DNA from: Cichorium intybus
Lineage: Eukaryota > Streptophyta > Magnoliopsida > Asterales > Asteraceae
Length of the DNA: 64,000 bases
Assembly: GCA_023525715.1 (NCBI GenBank)
Contig: CM042014.1
Span: 20,314,063 to 20,378,062, forward strand
Direction of reading: 5' to 3'
A program made the position numbers and the translations under genes. The notes under the pieces are model-generated. The model was not told the origin of the DNA and searched no databases. It saw only the letters and a list, made by a program, of their open reading frames with translations. Positions 25,277 through 37,898 of this stretch are shown here, one piece after another. Numbering within the stretch: the stretch's first letter is position 1; each line of letters begins with the position of its first letter.

Positions 25277-27825
25277 ATGGCGAAGCTTTCGCTATGTGTT
25301 CTCATGATGCTGCTGACGTGTTGTTGGGCTTCCATTAGTGAATCCAATGACATGAAATATAAAGACCCGACACAGCCATTAAATGTTCGAATAAAGGACC
25401 TAATGGATCGAATGACTTTGGAAGAAAAGATCGGTCAAATGACGCAGGTTGATAGAGCTGTAGCTACACCTGATGTAATGCAGAGATACTTCATAGGTGA
25501 TTTACAAATTAACTCGTCTTTTTTCTATTAAAATTTAAAATACCTGAATTAAATTCATATAAAGATTTCGATCTTGGATTTTGGCAGGGAGTTTATTGAG
25601 CGGTGGAGGAAGTGTTCCGGCCAAGGAGGCATCTCCGGAGACATGGATTAATATGGTAAACGATTTCCAAAAAGGGTCGTTGTCTACTCGCTTGGGTATA
25701 CCAATGATCTATGGGATCGATGCTGTCCATGGCAATAATAATGTTTATAATGCCACCATTTTCCCACATAATATTGGGCTTGGAGTAACAAGGCAAGTCA
25801 AAAGTAGTTTTGTTTAATGTCTCGCTCCATTCTCTTGATTATTGCATGGTTGAATAAATTAGTTTTCAAGTCATCATCAATAAGCATATATATTGTGTGA
25901 TTTTCTGAATCTTCATTAGGGATCCTATATTGGTCAAGAAAATTGGTGCTGCAACTGCTCTTGAAGTTCGAGCAACAGGCATAAACTATGCCTTTGCACC
26001 TTGTGTCGCGGTATGTAGAGATCCAAGATGGGGTCGCTGCTTTGAGAGCTATAGTGAAGATCCTAATATTGTTCGTGCCATGACCGAGATCATACCTGGA
26101 CTTCAAGGAGACATTCCTACTAATGGTTCAAAAGGTGTTCCTTTTGTTGGTGGACAGTAAGTGTTACTATGTCACTTTCTAGTGTTTGCTTCATTTAATC
26201 AAGTGATAAATTTGCCGATTCGATCAATTAAACTTTTCTTTTTTGCAGAGAAAAAGTTGCAGCATGCGCCAAGCACTTTGTTGGTGACGGTGGAACAACA
26301 AGAGGGATCAACGAGAACAATACTGTCTCAGATTTTCACGATTTATTGAGCATTCATATGCCCCCTTACTACGATGCGATACGGAAGGGTGTTTCAACCA
26401 TCATGGTTTCTTACTCTAGCTTGAACGGTGTCAAAATGCATAGAAATCGTCAACTTATAACTGGATTTCTCAAGAACACTCTCAAATTCAGCGTAAAAAA
26501 CTCGTCTTAATTTTCTTCAATTCTTTTCAAGATTTTGGTTTCATATACATAGAGATAGAGTGTTTAAATGTTGTGTTGGATGTTTTCAGGGATTTGTGAT
26601 CTCAGATTTTAAAGGTATTGACAAGATGACATATCCAAGTCATGCTAATTACACTTGGTCCATTCAACAAAGCATTCGTGCCGGCATCGACATGGTTAGT
26701 TCAATAAACGATTATGTCCCAACAGAAGTTAAATTTTGTGTTGCTTTAAATTCTTATCGTGAATCATTCTGTTCCAGATCATGGTTGGATACGACTACTC
26801 AGAATTTATCCATGGGTTGACATACCTTGTTAACAACAAATTTATCCCAATGAGTCGGATGGATGATGCGGTGAGGAGGATTTTGCGTGTGAAGTTCGTG
26901 ATGGGCTTGTTTGAAAACCCTTTTACAGATTTAAGCATGGCGAAATACCTTGGACAACAGGTACGGATCCTCGTCCCAGAATCCATTTTCTAGGAATATA
27001 TGAAACGACAATCTCATGATCTTTTTTGTGTTTGAAACAGGACCATCGAGAATTGGCTAGGGAGGCAGTAAGGAAATCTTTAGTCTTGCTAAAGAATGGA
27101 AAATCTAATGACCAGCCCATGCTTCCCCTACCCAAAAATTCGACCAAAATCTTGGTAGCCGGTACTCATGCCGATAACATTGGTAATCAGTGTGGTGGCT
27201 GGACCATTGAATGGCATGGGAAAAGTGGTAATATTACAAAAGGTATGATATTAACTCTAGACTAATATAAAGGTACCATTTTTCTCCATAGAAGGTATAG
27301 CCCACATGAAAATAACTTTCGTTCTTGATGTTAACCGCAGGTACGACCATTTTGTCCGCGGTGAAAAATGCTGTAGAGCCGACAACCGAAGTGGTGTACG
27401 TAGAGAACCCAAGTGCTGATTTTATCAAGTCCAACAACTTCTCATATGCCATTGTGGTAACGGGCGAGTACCCGTACTCAGAGACGGTTGGGGACAGCCA
27501 GAATCTAACGATACCTGAACCTGGACCAACGACCGTCACGAACGTATGCGGGTCGGTGAAGTGTGTGGTGGTGCTAATCACAGGTAGACCTGTTGTGATC
27601 GAACCTTATGTTCCTAGCATGGATGCTTTGGTGGCTGCATGGCTTCCGGGAAGTGAAGGCCAAGGTGTAACCGATGTTTTGTTCGGTGATTATGATTTTA
27701 CGGGCAGACTTGCGCATACTTGGTTCAAGACTGTTGATCAGCTCCCGATGAATGTTGGTGACTCACATTATGACCCATTGTATCCGTTTGGATACGGGCT
27801 CACAATGGGAACTAACGACGGGTGA
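25277..27825 (+). CDS. GH3 beta-glucosidase / exo-beta-glucanase, copy 1, 626 aa
   Basis: Eight coding exons: 25277-25496, 25588-25792, 25920-26156, 26249-26492, 26590-26694, 26778-26960, 27041-27242, 27341-27825. All introns are GT-AG except intron 2, which begins GC (AG|GCAAGT). A signal peptide (residues 1 to about 23, LSLCVLMMLLTCCW) points to the cell wall. The GH3 N-terminal barrel carries GIDAVHG (Asp118), the Lys-His pair in ACAKHFVGDGG, and the nucleophile Asp308 in GFVISDFKGID. The second domain carries CGGWTIEW and the acid/base Glu513 in YPYSETVGD. It should remove glucose from the ends of wall beta-glucans. Phe309 replaces the Trp that in barley exohydrolase ExoI clamps the substrate, so specificity may differ. 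First gene of the tandem array. Confidence 0.92.
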
Positions 27826-28326
27826 TAGAAGTGGGAAATATATCAAGAATTTAACTTTCAAAGACATGAGGGTATTAGTTTAGGTTATAACTAGGTTTTC
27901 TTATGGTCTAATTGTCCATTCTTAAATATTGCAATGTCTCTTTTTCTTGTCTTATTTATAATTTGTTTAAGAATATTACTATGATTTATATTCAAGGAAT
28001 ATACTTTAAGTGTATTGCACTTTGAAAAACATTATTGATTTAATTATTATAAATAACTAATAAGATAAATAATCGGTATACTTGTATTTTTAGATTATAG
28101 CTGATATATAAAAAACTGAATATTTAAATAAAAGATTACAAAAAATAAAAAGCTTATATTATTAGAAAATTGAGCAAATTTTAGAAAATCACAACCTGTC
28201 GTAAGATAATAACCGGAAAACCCATTATATTATTGGGTCTATTATGGCTCAATTATTCGACCGAGTTGGTCGTTCAAGTGACATTATCATTCCTAATTTT
28301 GATTGGGTTCTTGACTCGGTATTTTA
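27826..28326. other. 3' flank of GH3 copy 1
   Basis: 3' UTR and AT-rich intergenic DNA. No gene is seen. Confidence 0.5.
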
Positions 28327-28780
28327 GGGAAAATGACTTATAAGGGTAATTATGTTTTAAAAATGTTCAAAAAACATCATTCAAGTTTGGTTTGTTCAAA
28401 AAACACCATCCAAGTAAAGCCTTTGTACAAAAAACACCATCCAAGTAAGGCCTTTGTACAAAAAACACCAACGAACTACATGTTTTGTTTAAATTTTACC
28501 CGATGGTAACCGGCTCTTGCAGGTTAAACTGTTCATCTGTTATTATGTCATGTCAGTAAATATTAGGCCAAGTCATCATTTAACCTGCAAGAGCCGGTTA
28601 CCATCGGGTAAAATTTGAACAAAACATGTAGTTCGTTGGTGTTTTTTGTACAAAAGCCTTACTTGGATGGTGTTTTTTGTACAAATGTCTTACTTGGATG
28701 GTGTTTTTTGAACAGACCAAACTTGGATGGTGTTTTTTGAACAGTTTTGAAACATAATTACCCTTATAAGTCATTTTCCC
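28327..28780. mobile_element. Foldback MITE with internal repeat units
   Basis: The left end GGGAAAATGACTTATAAGGG pairs with the right end CCCTTATAAGTCATTTTCCC. Each arm contains several repeats of the type AAAAAACACCATCCAAGTAA. Near the centre GATGGTAACCGGCTCTTGCA pairs with its reverse complement, so nearly the whole 454 bp can fold into a hairpin. It is non-coding, and the flanks give no perfect target duplication. Confidence 0.8.
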
Positions 28781-29483
28781 CTATTTTTATTACGACTTAG
28801 ATGGAGTATTTGGAAATTCACCAACACATTGTTGTTTGGGCTCAAACAAACCTAGAAGGGATTCTATTTTTAATGGTATTGCAGCAAGTTCTTTTAGTTG
28901 GTACGTGCATAGAAATCATAAAAGTTGGTTGAATTTTTGCTTCAAAATCTAATTCTAAGTTCTAACTACTCCTTTGTAATTGTTTCTTTTCTCTAGCTAA
29001 AAATCCAACCATTAAAAAGAAAAAAAAAATCTCTTATAAGTTTGGTACACATGAAAAAGAAAACCTTTCAAAGCTGAAACGACCATTATATTAACTTTTT
29101 ACTATTTAAAGTATTCTATTATTTCATTCCATAAAAAACGAATATTAAAATTTAATAATGGCACTTAAACACAAATATTATAATCTTGTTGTGAAAGGAT
29201 AACATATTATATCTATGCTAGAAAACCTTTATATCAAATGCTTCAATAATATGAAGGTGTTTATAGACGTAAAATTAATATATAGGTTTTCGATTACTAG
29301 TTTATAATAATTAATAACTATGTTAGATAATTATATATTACACGAGTTGGTTAAAAGTAATATTATATAAACAGAGATAAATGATAAAAACTTGTAAAAC
29401 GTTGATTTCTAATAAGATCTAACTGAAATTAACGGAAAAATAAAATAATTTTGAACACAAGATGATGACAAATGTCTCTAAAA
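28781..29483. other. Intergenic AT-rich sequence
   Basis: No gene is seen. No trace of exons 1-3 of the following GH3 pseudogene could be recognised here. Confidence 0.45.
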
Positions 29484-32400
29484 TTATTTATTGAGCATTC
29501 ATATGCCACCATACTATGATGCAGTGCGAAAGGGGGTTGCAACCATCATGGTTTCTTACTCTAGCTTGAACGGAATCAAAATGCATAGAAATGGTCCACT
29601 TATAACTGGATTTTTTAAGAACACCCTCAAATTCAGGGTAAAGAAATCGTATTTTCTCCTATTCGTTTCAAGATCTCGGTTTCCTACTTTCCTATGCATA
29701 GGCATGTTTTGTTGGATGTTTTGTAGGGATTTGTGATATCAGATTTTATGGGCATTGACCAGCTGACAGATCCGCCTCATGCTAATTACACTCAGTCCAT
29801 TCAAGAAAGCATTTTGGCTGGCATAGACATGGTTGGTTGAATATGATTATGTGCAAACTCACAAGTTTAGGTTTGGGTTTTTTGCTGTATTAGTCAAATG
29901 TTTTGCAGGCCATGATTGGCTCCAACTACACAGATCACATCAATAGGCTGACCTACCTTGTAGACATCGCAGCGGTCGTCGTGCGGTCAAAAATAAGAAA
30001 ATACCTAACACACACTAGTATAGCGGTAGTCAGGGTCGATCCACAAGAGTTACGTGGTCGAGACAGGTGACAGATTACCAACTGTAGTGTCACTCTACAG
30101 TCAGAGGATCTAGTTTCTAACTTTTGCCAAACAATCCCAAAGATCATAAACTAAAATAATTCCAAACAAACATCCATTAAACTAAAGTCCAAATCAACAA
30201 CTAATCCTAATTGGTCACTGAAATCAGAACTGAACTTCAGAACAATCAAGATTAAATCAACATCCAATCACAATCAAACATCCAATAATCATTCAAAAGC
30301 ATAAAATACCGAAAAGAAGCAATTACTAATAACCAAATGATTCCTTAACCAAAACTCAGATCCCAAAGGTTCAAAACAGTAACCCAAATATCCAAAACAG
30401 AAACTAAGACTAGATATCAATGGTTGTCACACCCAAAGACACTAGCCAAATACTACTAACTATGAAACTAATTGAAAATTAAAGAGAAAAACATAAAAAT
30501 ACCAAATGATGACTGCTGAAAGTCGAATCTCGGAGTCAAAGAGGCTTGGGAGTCAAACCTATGCCAGGTCTTTGCTAATTTTTTCGACCTAAAACTCTCT
30601 ATTTATAGTTGCAAAAATCACGAGGCCGCGCCGCGCACAAATGAATTCCGCAGCACGCGTATGGGTTTATCCCCGTTTTTTCGGCATTTGAATGTTCTCC
30701 ACCGCCTCATCACCGCGTCGCGTCTTTTTGAATCCTGCGGCGTGCGTGCGAGTTCGACTGTTTTGTCCTTTTCTTCAATCTTCTTCCAAATTGTACGCTT
30801 TTGGTCCCTGTTTTCATTGTTTCTTTCCAAACAAGTGCTGGCACGAAAAGTGAGAATACCACGATATATATGATGTAAATTCACTAAGAATAGGGCTCAA
30901 CAACAACTAAAATATTTGATATTACTAGGCGTTGTCAAACACCCCACACTTGTCCCTTGCTTGTCCCCAAGCAAGAGAGTTTTTAACAGATTTTAACTAA
31001 GACTCAAACAATTTTTGAATGTGTTTAATTTCAAAGCTTATTACCTTATGAGTTAGAGTGAAATAGTTCGTGAAAACATAATCGGAATGTTCTTTGGAAT
31101 TCATGGCTTTCTAAAGAACCCTTGATTACAAATTTTTTGTATGCATAAAGCAAACTTACTCATTTAGATTCTAAATGCCATTAAAGAATTGCCATGACTA
31201 TCGATGTTGTCCGTGTAACGAGCTTTCAGAAATATCATCCCAGACCAGACGATCTTAGGTGATAAGGTGCGTAAGGTCCATCCATTTTAGACCTACCGGC
31301 TCGAACAACAGAGGCCACAGATTGACAATTCCTTCCTAAATTCCAAACATAAAACGGTCCAATCTTCTAAACTCATGAAACTCAACTTATTTGACTAAAC
31401 TGATAGCATGATCACAACTACATAGTATTTCTTGAAAAATACCAATGCTACAACATTCAGAAACTATTCGTTTCAAATTACAATCTATTAAAAATTTTGA
31501 AAAAGTTGCTAAAATTTTTGAAAATTGGTCTTTTCCCTCAAAAATTTCAAAAAAACACTCTTTCGACCGTCCACACCCCACACTTAAAATCGTACAACGT
31601 CCTCGTTGTACAAAATTATTTAGAACTAGGGAGAAAGAGTTACCCCTTTGACGGTAAACTGCTTGATTATCACAGGTACACAAACACGAACAAAAAGTCC
31701 TTGGTTCAGCATTCTAGAGTTGTAGCACAACAGTAAACACGTCGGTGGTCAAAGCAAGTGGAGGGGGCACGGTGACCCCACACTTGCTTGAAATAACTCC
31801 TCCATTTTGGTATCACATGTATAACTCACAGAAACATTAAATGCAAGCAAACACACATAAAATATCAACAGACAAAAGATAAAAGTGTCATAAGTACAGT
31901 ACATATATCCAAAAGAAAATAAGAAAAATACATCAATCGCCACCTGGTGGCCTGGAAGGACCAGCCTCATGATCGTGGGCTCGGGTAGGAAATGGTCGGG
32001 GGAGGCATCCCTGCTGTGTGGCCATCTCCAAAAGTACCTCCCCAATCCACTCCAACTGCTCCTCCATCCTCGCGACCCTGGCCTCCAATCGATGGATGGC
32101 CGATGGATCCTACTGCTGTGGCTGTGGTGCTGGCTCTGCTTGTGCTTCCGGTCTCCGGCGTCTCCTGCTCGGCTGGGCGTAGGCTGGCTGGGGGTCGGGG
32201 GCCCGACCGATTCGACCTACTTTTGCTTTTGGATAACAAGAAGGCGAGCTTCTCTGCTTTGATCAAATCAAAAGCCCAGTCAGCCACCAACTCGGTGCGG
32301 GTCACGTGACCTACAGCTCGGCCTTCGCTTTTTGAGGCTTCCTCTACCCACATCTCTATGTGCCCACAGCACTTCCATATGGTGAAAGATAGGCTTACCA

Positions 32401-33208
32401 TGTTCCATCAATAGCACCTAACCTATGCCGATTTTGGCGGACCGTGCTCCACCCCAGTGAACTCATGCGGTTCCGACGTGCCCAGAGGCTAGAGGCGAAT
32501 ACGTTCACAGTCCGTAGGACCAACACCATTCGAAGGTGGACAGCCCACCCCGCCTAGAACAGTTATGTTTGGGGTGCCTCGGTCGCCACCCTCACGTATT
32601 GGCCCGGGCGCTGCTGCTCGATCAGCCCCATGTTCTCCAGGGCTCGCGATGTGGTGTGAACTGGAGGTAAAGCAGTCAAGGATGCCACGGTCGCGGCAGT
32701 ATGGATCCGGTACGAATGGGCCAGGCGGGTGATGTAATGCCCGTGGGCCAAAGGACTGCTGGACGAAGCACCCGTCGCCCGGGTGGATAAAGAAACTGCC
32801 AAGGCATACGGCAGGTTGAGGAACCTGCTAGGGTCGGGTAGCACCCACAAAAATGTCATGTCCTCACCGGACACCTTCTCGCCCCCCTCCCTCTGCATGA
32901 TAGAGGTGGTGACCATCACCAACGTATGTGGCTTGATGAAGTGTGTTGTTGTGTTAATCACAGGTAGACCCGTTGTGATCGAACCTTATATTTCTAGCAT
33001 GGATGCTTTGGTGGCTGCATGGCTTCCGGGGACTGAAGGCCAAGGTGTAACTGATGTTTTGTTTGGTGATTATGGTTTTACGGGTAAACTTGCGCATACT
33101 TGGTTTAGGACTGTTGGTCAGCTCCCGATAAATGTTGGCGACTCACATTATGACCCATTGTATCCGTTTGGATATGGGCTCACAACTGAACCTACCAAGC
33201 AATATTAG
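29484..33208 (+). pseudogene. Broken GH3 beta-glucosidase copy
   Basis: Homology to GH3 copies 1 and 2 begins abruptly in mid exon 4 (SIHMPPYYDAVRKGVATIMV). It continues through exon 5 (about 29728-29832, GFVISDFMGIDQLT) and into exon 6 (from about 29909, NRLTYLVD), and stops near 29964. It resumes near 32912 in exon 8 (TITNVCGLMKCVVVLITG) and runs to TAG at 33206-33208. Exons 1-3, part of 4, the rest of 6, all of 7 and the start of 8, including the acid/base Glu region, are missing. About 2.95 kb of retroelement sequence takes their place. It shares SDF with copies 1 and 2. Confidence 0.9.
29965..32911 (-). mobile_element. Retroelement-derived block inside GH3 pseudogene
   Basis: The minus strand from about 32905 to 31750 reads broken ORFs. 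They include HGHYITRLAHSYRIHT and ENMGLIEQQRPGQYVRV, which resemble the plant-transposon-protein domain found in Tat/Athila-related Ty3/Gypsy elements, and then a Pro/Ser/Thr-rich stretch (31967-32401). The left part holds CCCCACACTTGTCCCTTGCT and TAGTCAGGGTCGATCCACAA motifs common in the untranslated parts of such elements. No reverse transcriptase, and no pair of LTRs, could be recognised. It is probably a fragment of a non-autonomous element joined at both ends to GH3 sequence. Confidence 0.5.
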
Positions 33209-33211
33209 AAG

Positions 33212-33366
<155 letters not shown>

Positions 33367-33433
33367 AAATTCAACTTATTTATAGGGTATAAGTTTAAGT
33401 TAGTCTTGTTGATACCCCCATGACTCTTTGTAA

Positions 33434-33436
<3 letters not shown>

Positions 33437-33506
<70 letters not shown>

Positions 33507-33520
33507 CACACACACACACA
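33437..33520. repeat. (TA)n-(CA)n compound microsatellite
   Basis: About 33 TA units are followed by TACATA and about 7-8 CA units. It is separated from the larger (TA)n tract by 73 bp of unique sequence. Confidence 0.95.
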
Positions 33521-35645
33521 AGGCAATTAGGGAGGGTGATTTCGGGTAAGGAAATGAAGTTACAGTGCTACCATTGGTATAATTTGAACTTGAGTAGTTG
33601 CATGAGTATACCTTCACCATGTAAAGATTCGTGTTGTAAACTGTTCACACACTTACCAATCCAAATTTCACTCATATAAAAAGTAATCAATACTAACGGC
33701 GTCTCGACATCTGCACACTTGTTCGGTTGTTCAAATTACCTTGAAATCTGTAACATAAAATCAAATTAAAATAGAAATTTCATAAACTGGAGAGATTAAA
33801 AGCAAAAGAACCAGATTATAGTCAAGTATTCGTATGAATCTAAATTTTGCATTTCGAGGGTTTGGAAAATCATGATCTCGATAGACTTATAGTTTGTGTT
33901 TTCACTTATGCATGTCTGGTAAAGCTTCAATTTAATCTCTCAAAACTCATAGATTGTTTGCCACAAATCCAAATCTGCAAGCTTTTGACGGTTGGTTGTA
34001 TAAAATTGAAGTTTTATAAGTACAATGTTGTGATAAGAACAAATGGAAGTAGAATGCTATAATAAACCAAATGAATGAAAGTATGTTTCTTTATTTAGAG
34101 AAGTTCAAAACCTAAGATCCATGAAAGGTTTTAGGGTAAATCCAATTATCACCAGCTTTCTCTACTTTACGGCACATATACATTTGCACTACACCTGAAT
34201 AACAAAAATGCAGGCATTCCTAAAAAGATGAGTAGAACTCATAAAAGAGAAAAAACAAAGACTACTCGCAACCTATATTTCTTGCTTTGTGTTAAAAATA
34301 CAAAAACATTATCTAAATTATAACTGTTCTTTAAAGGGTATGTTAATGGGTCAAAAGTTAGATCAATTGGCTCCATGGACAACAAAAATATAAATCAACT
34401 GAACTTTGTTACACTTGATGGAGCTTGGCCGCAATGATGGTATTGATTTGCTCTAATTATCCTTCCAAATCCCTAAATTTTAAGCTATTTAATGCAAATA
34501 TTCCTATAAGATTAAAATCTAAGTAACACGTTAGCCATACTATTCATTGTCAAGCATCTGTAACAACATACCACGAATAAAAGTTGATGGAATCAAATAG
34601 AAAGATAAACTTACAAGGAGCAACAAAAATAAAGTTCCTTGCTTTCCAAAAGAGATTCAGTTTTCATAGGCTTTTCATCTACTTTGTGTAGTATAGCTCA
34701 TCATTTAGCTGCAATAGGATAAACATAACAGACTATTAGCCAAAAGAATTCTAAAGAATCCTCTATTAGGCAACATAGATCATAATGACAATAATATGAT
34801 GAAAAAATGTGAAGAGTGGCAATACCTTTTTCAGTACATTAACTTCAACACCTTTCCAACCCCTTCAAGTTTCTTGCTATCCACTCTGAGACTTGACAAT
34901 CCGTGGAATATTCCCGCCCAAACATTGTTGTGATGCCTCAGCCAATAGACAAGACATATTGTTCAAGATGATGAAGATCTAAACATATGAGAAAAATTAT
35001 AGTTCATACAAAATAAGTGAATTATGACACTGACAAGTTGATTACCTTTCTTTACTCCATGTAGGATAATCCCATGTGTAATTCCAAACATTAGGGGTAT
35101 ACATGTCCTTTGCTAGTCATATTGTTGCATCATTTCTTTTTGCAAATGAACATTGATAACACCTCTATAATCATCTCTTTTTACCAATATTAAAATTCAA
35201 GAACAAAATGAATAGAGTGGAAGTATTCTATTTTTCTATTGGACAATAGATCAAACACTTAGACTGCAGGAATTTATTCTACCAAAAAATGATAAAATAC
35301 CATCTACATATACACACCCAATTATAAATGTGTAGATATACTTTTATAGATAATCAAAGAAACAAGAAACATATCGATTTGTCAATTATGCTTAGGTTTG
35401 ATCCCTTAAATTTAGGAAACAGGAAACAAAAAACCTACAAGAGATTGAGAATATAATAATTACTAAATTAATGAAATAATAGATATTTATAGAAAACATA
35501 TAAAAGGTAAAAATAGACATCTTATTTGAAATATGGACAAAAATGTTTAAAAAACGTCAAATAAGGACCTAAATTGCAAGTCAAATTGTTTGGGACCAAA
35601 ACCGAAATTATTAGGTAAACTTGGGTACTTAAATGCAATTTACTA
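33521..35645. other. Intergenic sequence without recognised features
   Basis: AT-rich, non-coding in all frames as far as I can tell. No element ends were found. It reaches the target duplication of the lipoxygenase Pack-MULE. Confidence 0.45.
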
Positions 35646-35654
35646 ATTATATTA

Positions 35655-37479
35655 GGGCAAAATACAGAAAAGCCCCACTATTTATCATCTCATGTTCAAA
35701 AAACCCTTCAATTATATATGTTTGCAGATTAACCCCTTTTTTAAAGTTGACCTTTCAAATAAACATTAATTCCCGGTTTCTTATACTATGACCGGCTTTT
35801 TTTAGTGACTTGGCAATTAAAAAAAATAAAAATGACATGGATAAAAAATTAATGGGTTTAATACCATTAAGTACGATTTACCAGTCAAAGAAAACCCATT
35901 CCACGGTTTCCTTCTCTCTCGCTCCATCACTAACTTTCCTTCTCTCTCGTTGTGTCAGTCTCGTTCCTTCTCTCTCGCTTTCTTTCTCTCTCGCTACTTT
36001 ACAGTTCGCTGCACCATAATCAATGCTTTGTCGTTGTGAAGCAGGTTAAACCTCGAATCAGGGTAATCCAACATGAACATATTCGTTACAGCCAAAGCCT
36101 CCACAAGAGTCATGAAACCTTTGATTTATTGCTCAACAATCTCCTTAGTGATTGCTGACTCTGGTGGTCCGTAAACTTCAGGGTCCAATTTGCTGATCAA
36201 CGGCCACTCCGTTACCAACTGTATGCACTGTATGCTGTATGGATTGAGACCGGCAAGCACATAGTACAACGCCCTCGCTCCAAAGTTTACCTCCTTAATC
36301 TCTGAAAAATCTTCATCGCTCGGTACATAAAACGGGAGCAAAGTTCTCGTCTCCGTCAATGGATCTTTAATTAAACATTGTTTTCGTTATTTGTTGATCA
36401 TGTCTTTTCTGTAACTTATATAGGAATTCAATCAATTCTGGAAGATAAAGTGTTGTACCCTTAGTGGACATTTTGCGACCAGTACGACACCGCCTGGGGT
36501 AAGGATGATCGTTGCTGCCGAGCACAGGCCGCGCTAAATTTAAGCTCATATCTAGAGCTCCAAGGTCGTTGTAAACATCATAATCGTAAATCCTATCAGA
36601 ACTTTTACGCTCTCCTTGCCCGTTCCCTCGAAGTGATTCCATATCTTTCTATATCAATGACTTTAGCCCTTCCGGCGTTACCGACGACAGATAAAACTAA
36701 TTACAAAAAAAATTACTCTAATCAGAACTCAAGCTCGACGAATTAGACTGTGAAACGAAACAAATTAGGGCGAGCTTAACCTTGTCGGTGAAGAAGATTC
36801 GCTTCTCGGGGTTATCATACTTGGAAGCAACCCATGATTCACAGGTGAAGGCAACATTGTTGTTAAGAACAATCGTCTTTAAGAACATCTTCTTGTTGTA
36901 TTCATTTTCTACAAGAACAGGTCCGATCTCCCCAAAATCCTCCAGGTTGTCAAAGTCGCATTTGTATGTATAGACGTTAATGTCAAAATCTAATGCTTCG
37001 TATCTGGCATACGCTTTCACGGTCTTCTGCTTTCTGTTTGCTGTATCAAAAATCAAAATCAACTCCGATTTTTACATCATATTATAAAATTAGATCGATT
37101 ATGGTACAGCGTTTGATTCGAGGGTTAACCTGTTTCACAACGACAAAGCTTTGATTCTGGTGCAGCGAACTGTACAGCAGCAAGAGAGAAGGAAAGCGAG
37201 TGATGGAGCGAGAGAGAAGGAAACCGTGGAATGGGTTTTCTTTGACTGGTAAATCGTATTCAATGGCATTAAACCCTTTAATTTTTTATCCATGCCATTT
37301 TTATTTTTTTAACTGCCATGTCACTAAAAAAAAGTCGGTCATAATATAAGAAACCGGGAATTAATGTTTATTTGAAAGGTCAACTTTTAAAAAAAAGGGG
37401 TTAATCTGCAAACATATATAATTGAAGGGTTTTTCTGAATATGAGATGATAAATAGTGGGGCTTTTCTGTATTTTGCCC
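35655..37479. mobile_element. Pack-MULE carrying lipoxygenase gene pieces
   Basis: Terminal inverted repeats of about 370-410 bp: left 35655-36062, starting GGGCAAAATACAGAAAAGCC, and right 37113-37479. A perfect 9-bp target duplication ATTATATTA flanks it (35646-35654 and 37480-37488). There is no transposase. The interior, read on the minus strand, is a rearranged lipoxygenase gene. The inner arms hold a CT/GA-rich stretch (about 35910-35995) that is longer in the left arm. The right end lies 420 bp upstream of the ATG of GH3 copy 2. Confidence 0.92.
36063..37062 (-). pseudogene. Captured, rearranged 13-lipoxygenase (LOX2-type) fragment
   Basis: The minus strand first gives the end of the PLAT domain (EDFGEIGPVLVENEYNKKMF, CESWVASKYDNPEKRIFFTD). 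An intron starting GTTAAG follows. The linker exon comes next (SDRIYDYDVYNDLG, HPYPRRCRTGR), and then a second intron. After it LLPFYVPSDEDFSEIKEVNF is joined in ALYYVLAGLNPYSI to LVTEWPLISKLDPEVYGPPE, two segments that are far apart in normal lipoxygenases. A TAA follows ITKEIVEQ where the family has Glu, and IKGFMTLVEAL continues in frame after it. Introns are kept, so genomic DNA was captured. The iron-binding C-terminal domain is absent, so it has no enzyme activity. Confidence 0.88.
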
Positions 37480-37488
37480 ATTATATTA

Positions 37489-37898
37489 AGATAGTAATTT
37501 ATGAATATGAATGCATGATTTACACTAGGTCACGTAATTTGTAAGTTCCACCTATTTTTTCTCTACTTCTCTTTCTCGAACAATGATTCAAGAACTAGGA
37601 CTCTAGGAGGCTTTGATGGGCAAATGTTGTGCTTTTGCGCTTCGAATGATCTTTTATGTGTTGGGTTTTGATCGTTTTTTGTTTGATAATGTACCTTGTT
37701 TCGGAATTTGATTCCGGTGAGAACTGCTTGGTATTGTTATAAGGAATTCGCAACAATGGCGGGAAAAAAAGCCTCATGATCTCTATGTCATTTTGGTTCA
37801 CTCTGTTCCTTTATTTCTGCTAGTTAATGCTCAACTTCTATCGAGTATTTATTGTTGCTTTAAAGACAATTGCAGTTTGTGATTGAAATTGATAAGAA
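37489..37898 (+). promoter_or_regulatory. Shortened upstream region of GH3 copy 2
   Basis: Only 410 bp separate the Pack-MULE duplication from the ATG. The last 25 bp (after GACAATTGCAG at 37874) align with the leader of copy 1 downstream of its leader intron (TTTGTGATTGAAATTGATAA), so this region is probably mostly leader intron. I cannot place a TATA box or leader donor with confidence. The original promoter may lie beyond the transposon. Confidence 0.4.

Noticed and set aside
31967..32309. Pro/Trp-rich plus-strand ORFs in the retroelement block
   Set aside because: Antisense to the broken retroelement ORFs, with composition-driven openness.
36782..36973. Plus-strand ORF in the lipoxygenase Pack-MULE
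   Set aside because: Shadow of the minus-strand PLAT-domain fragment.
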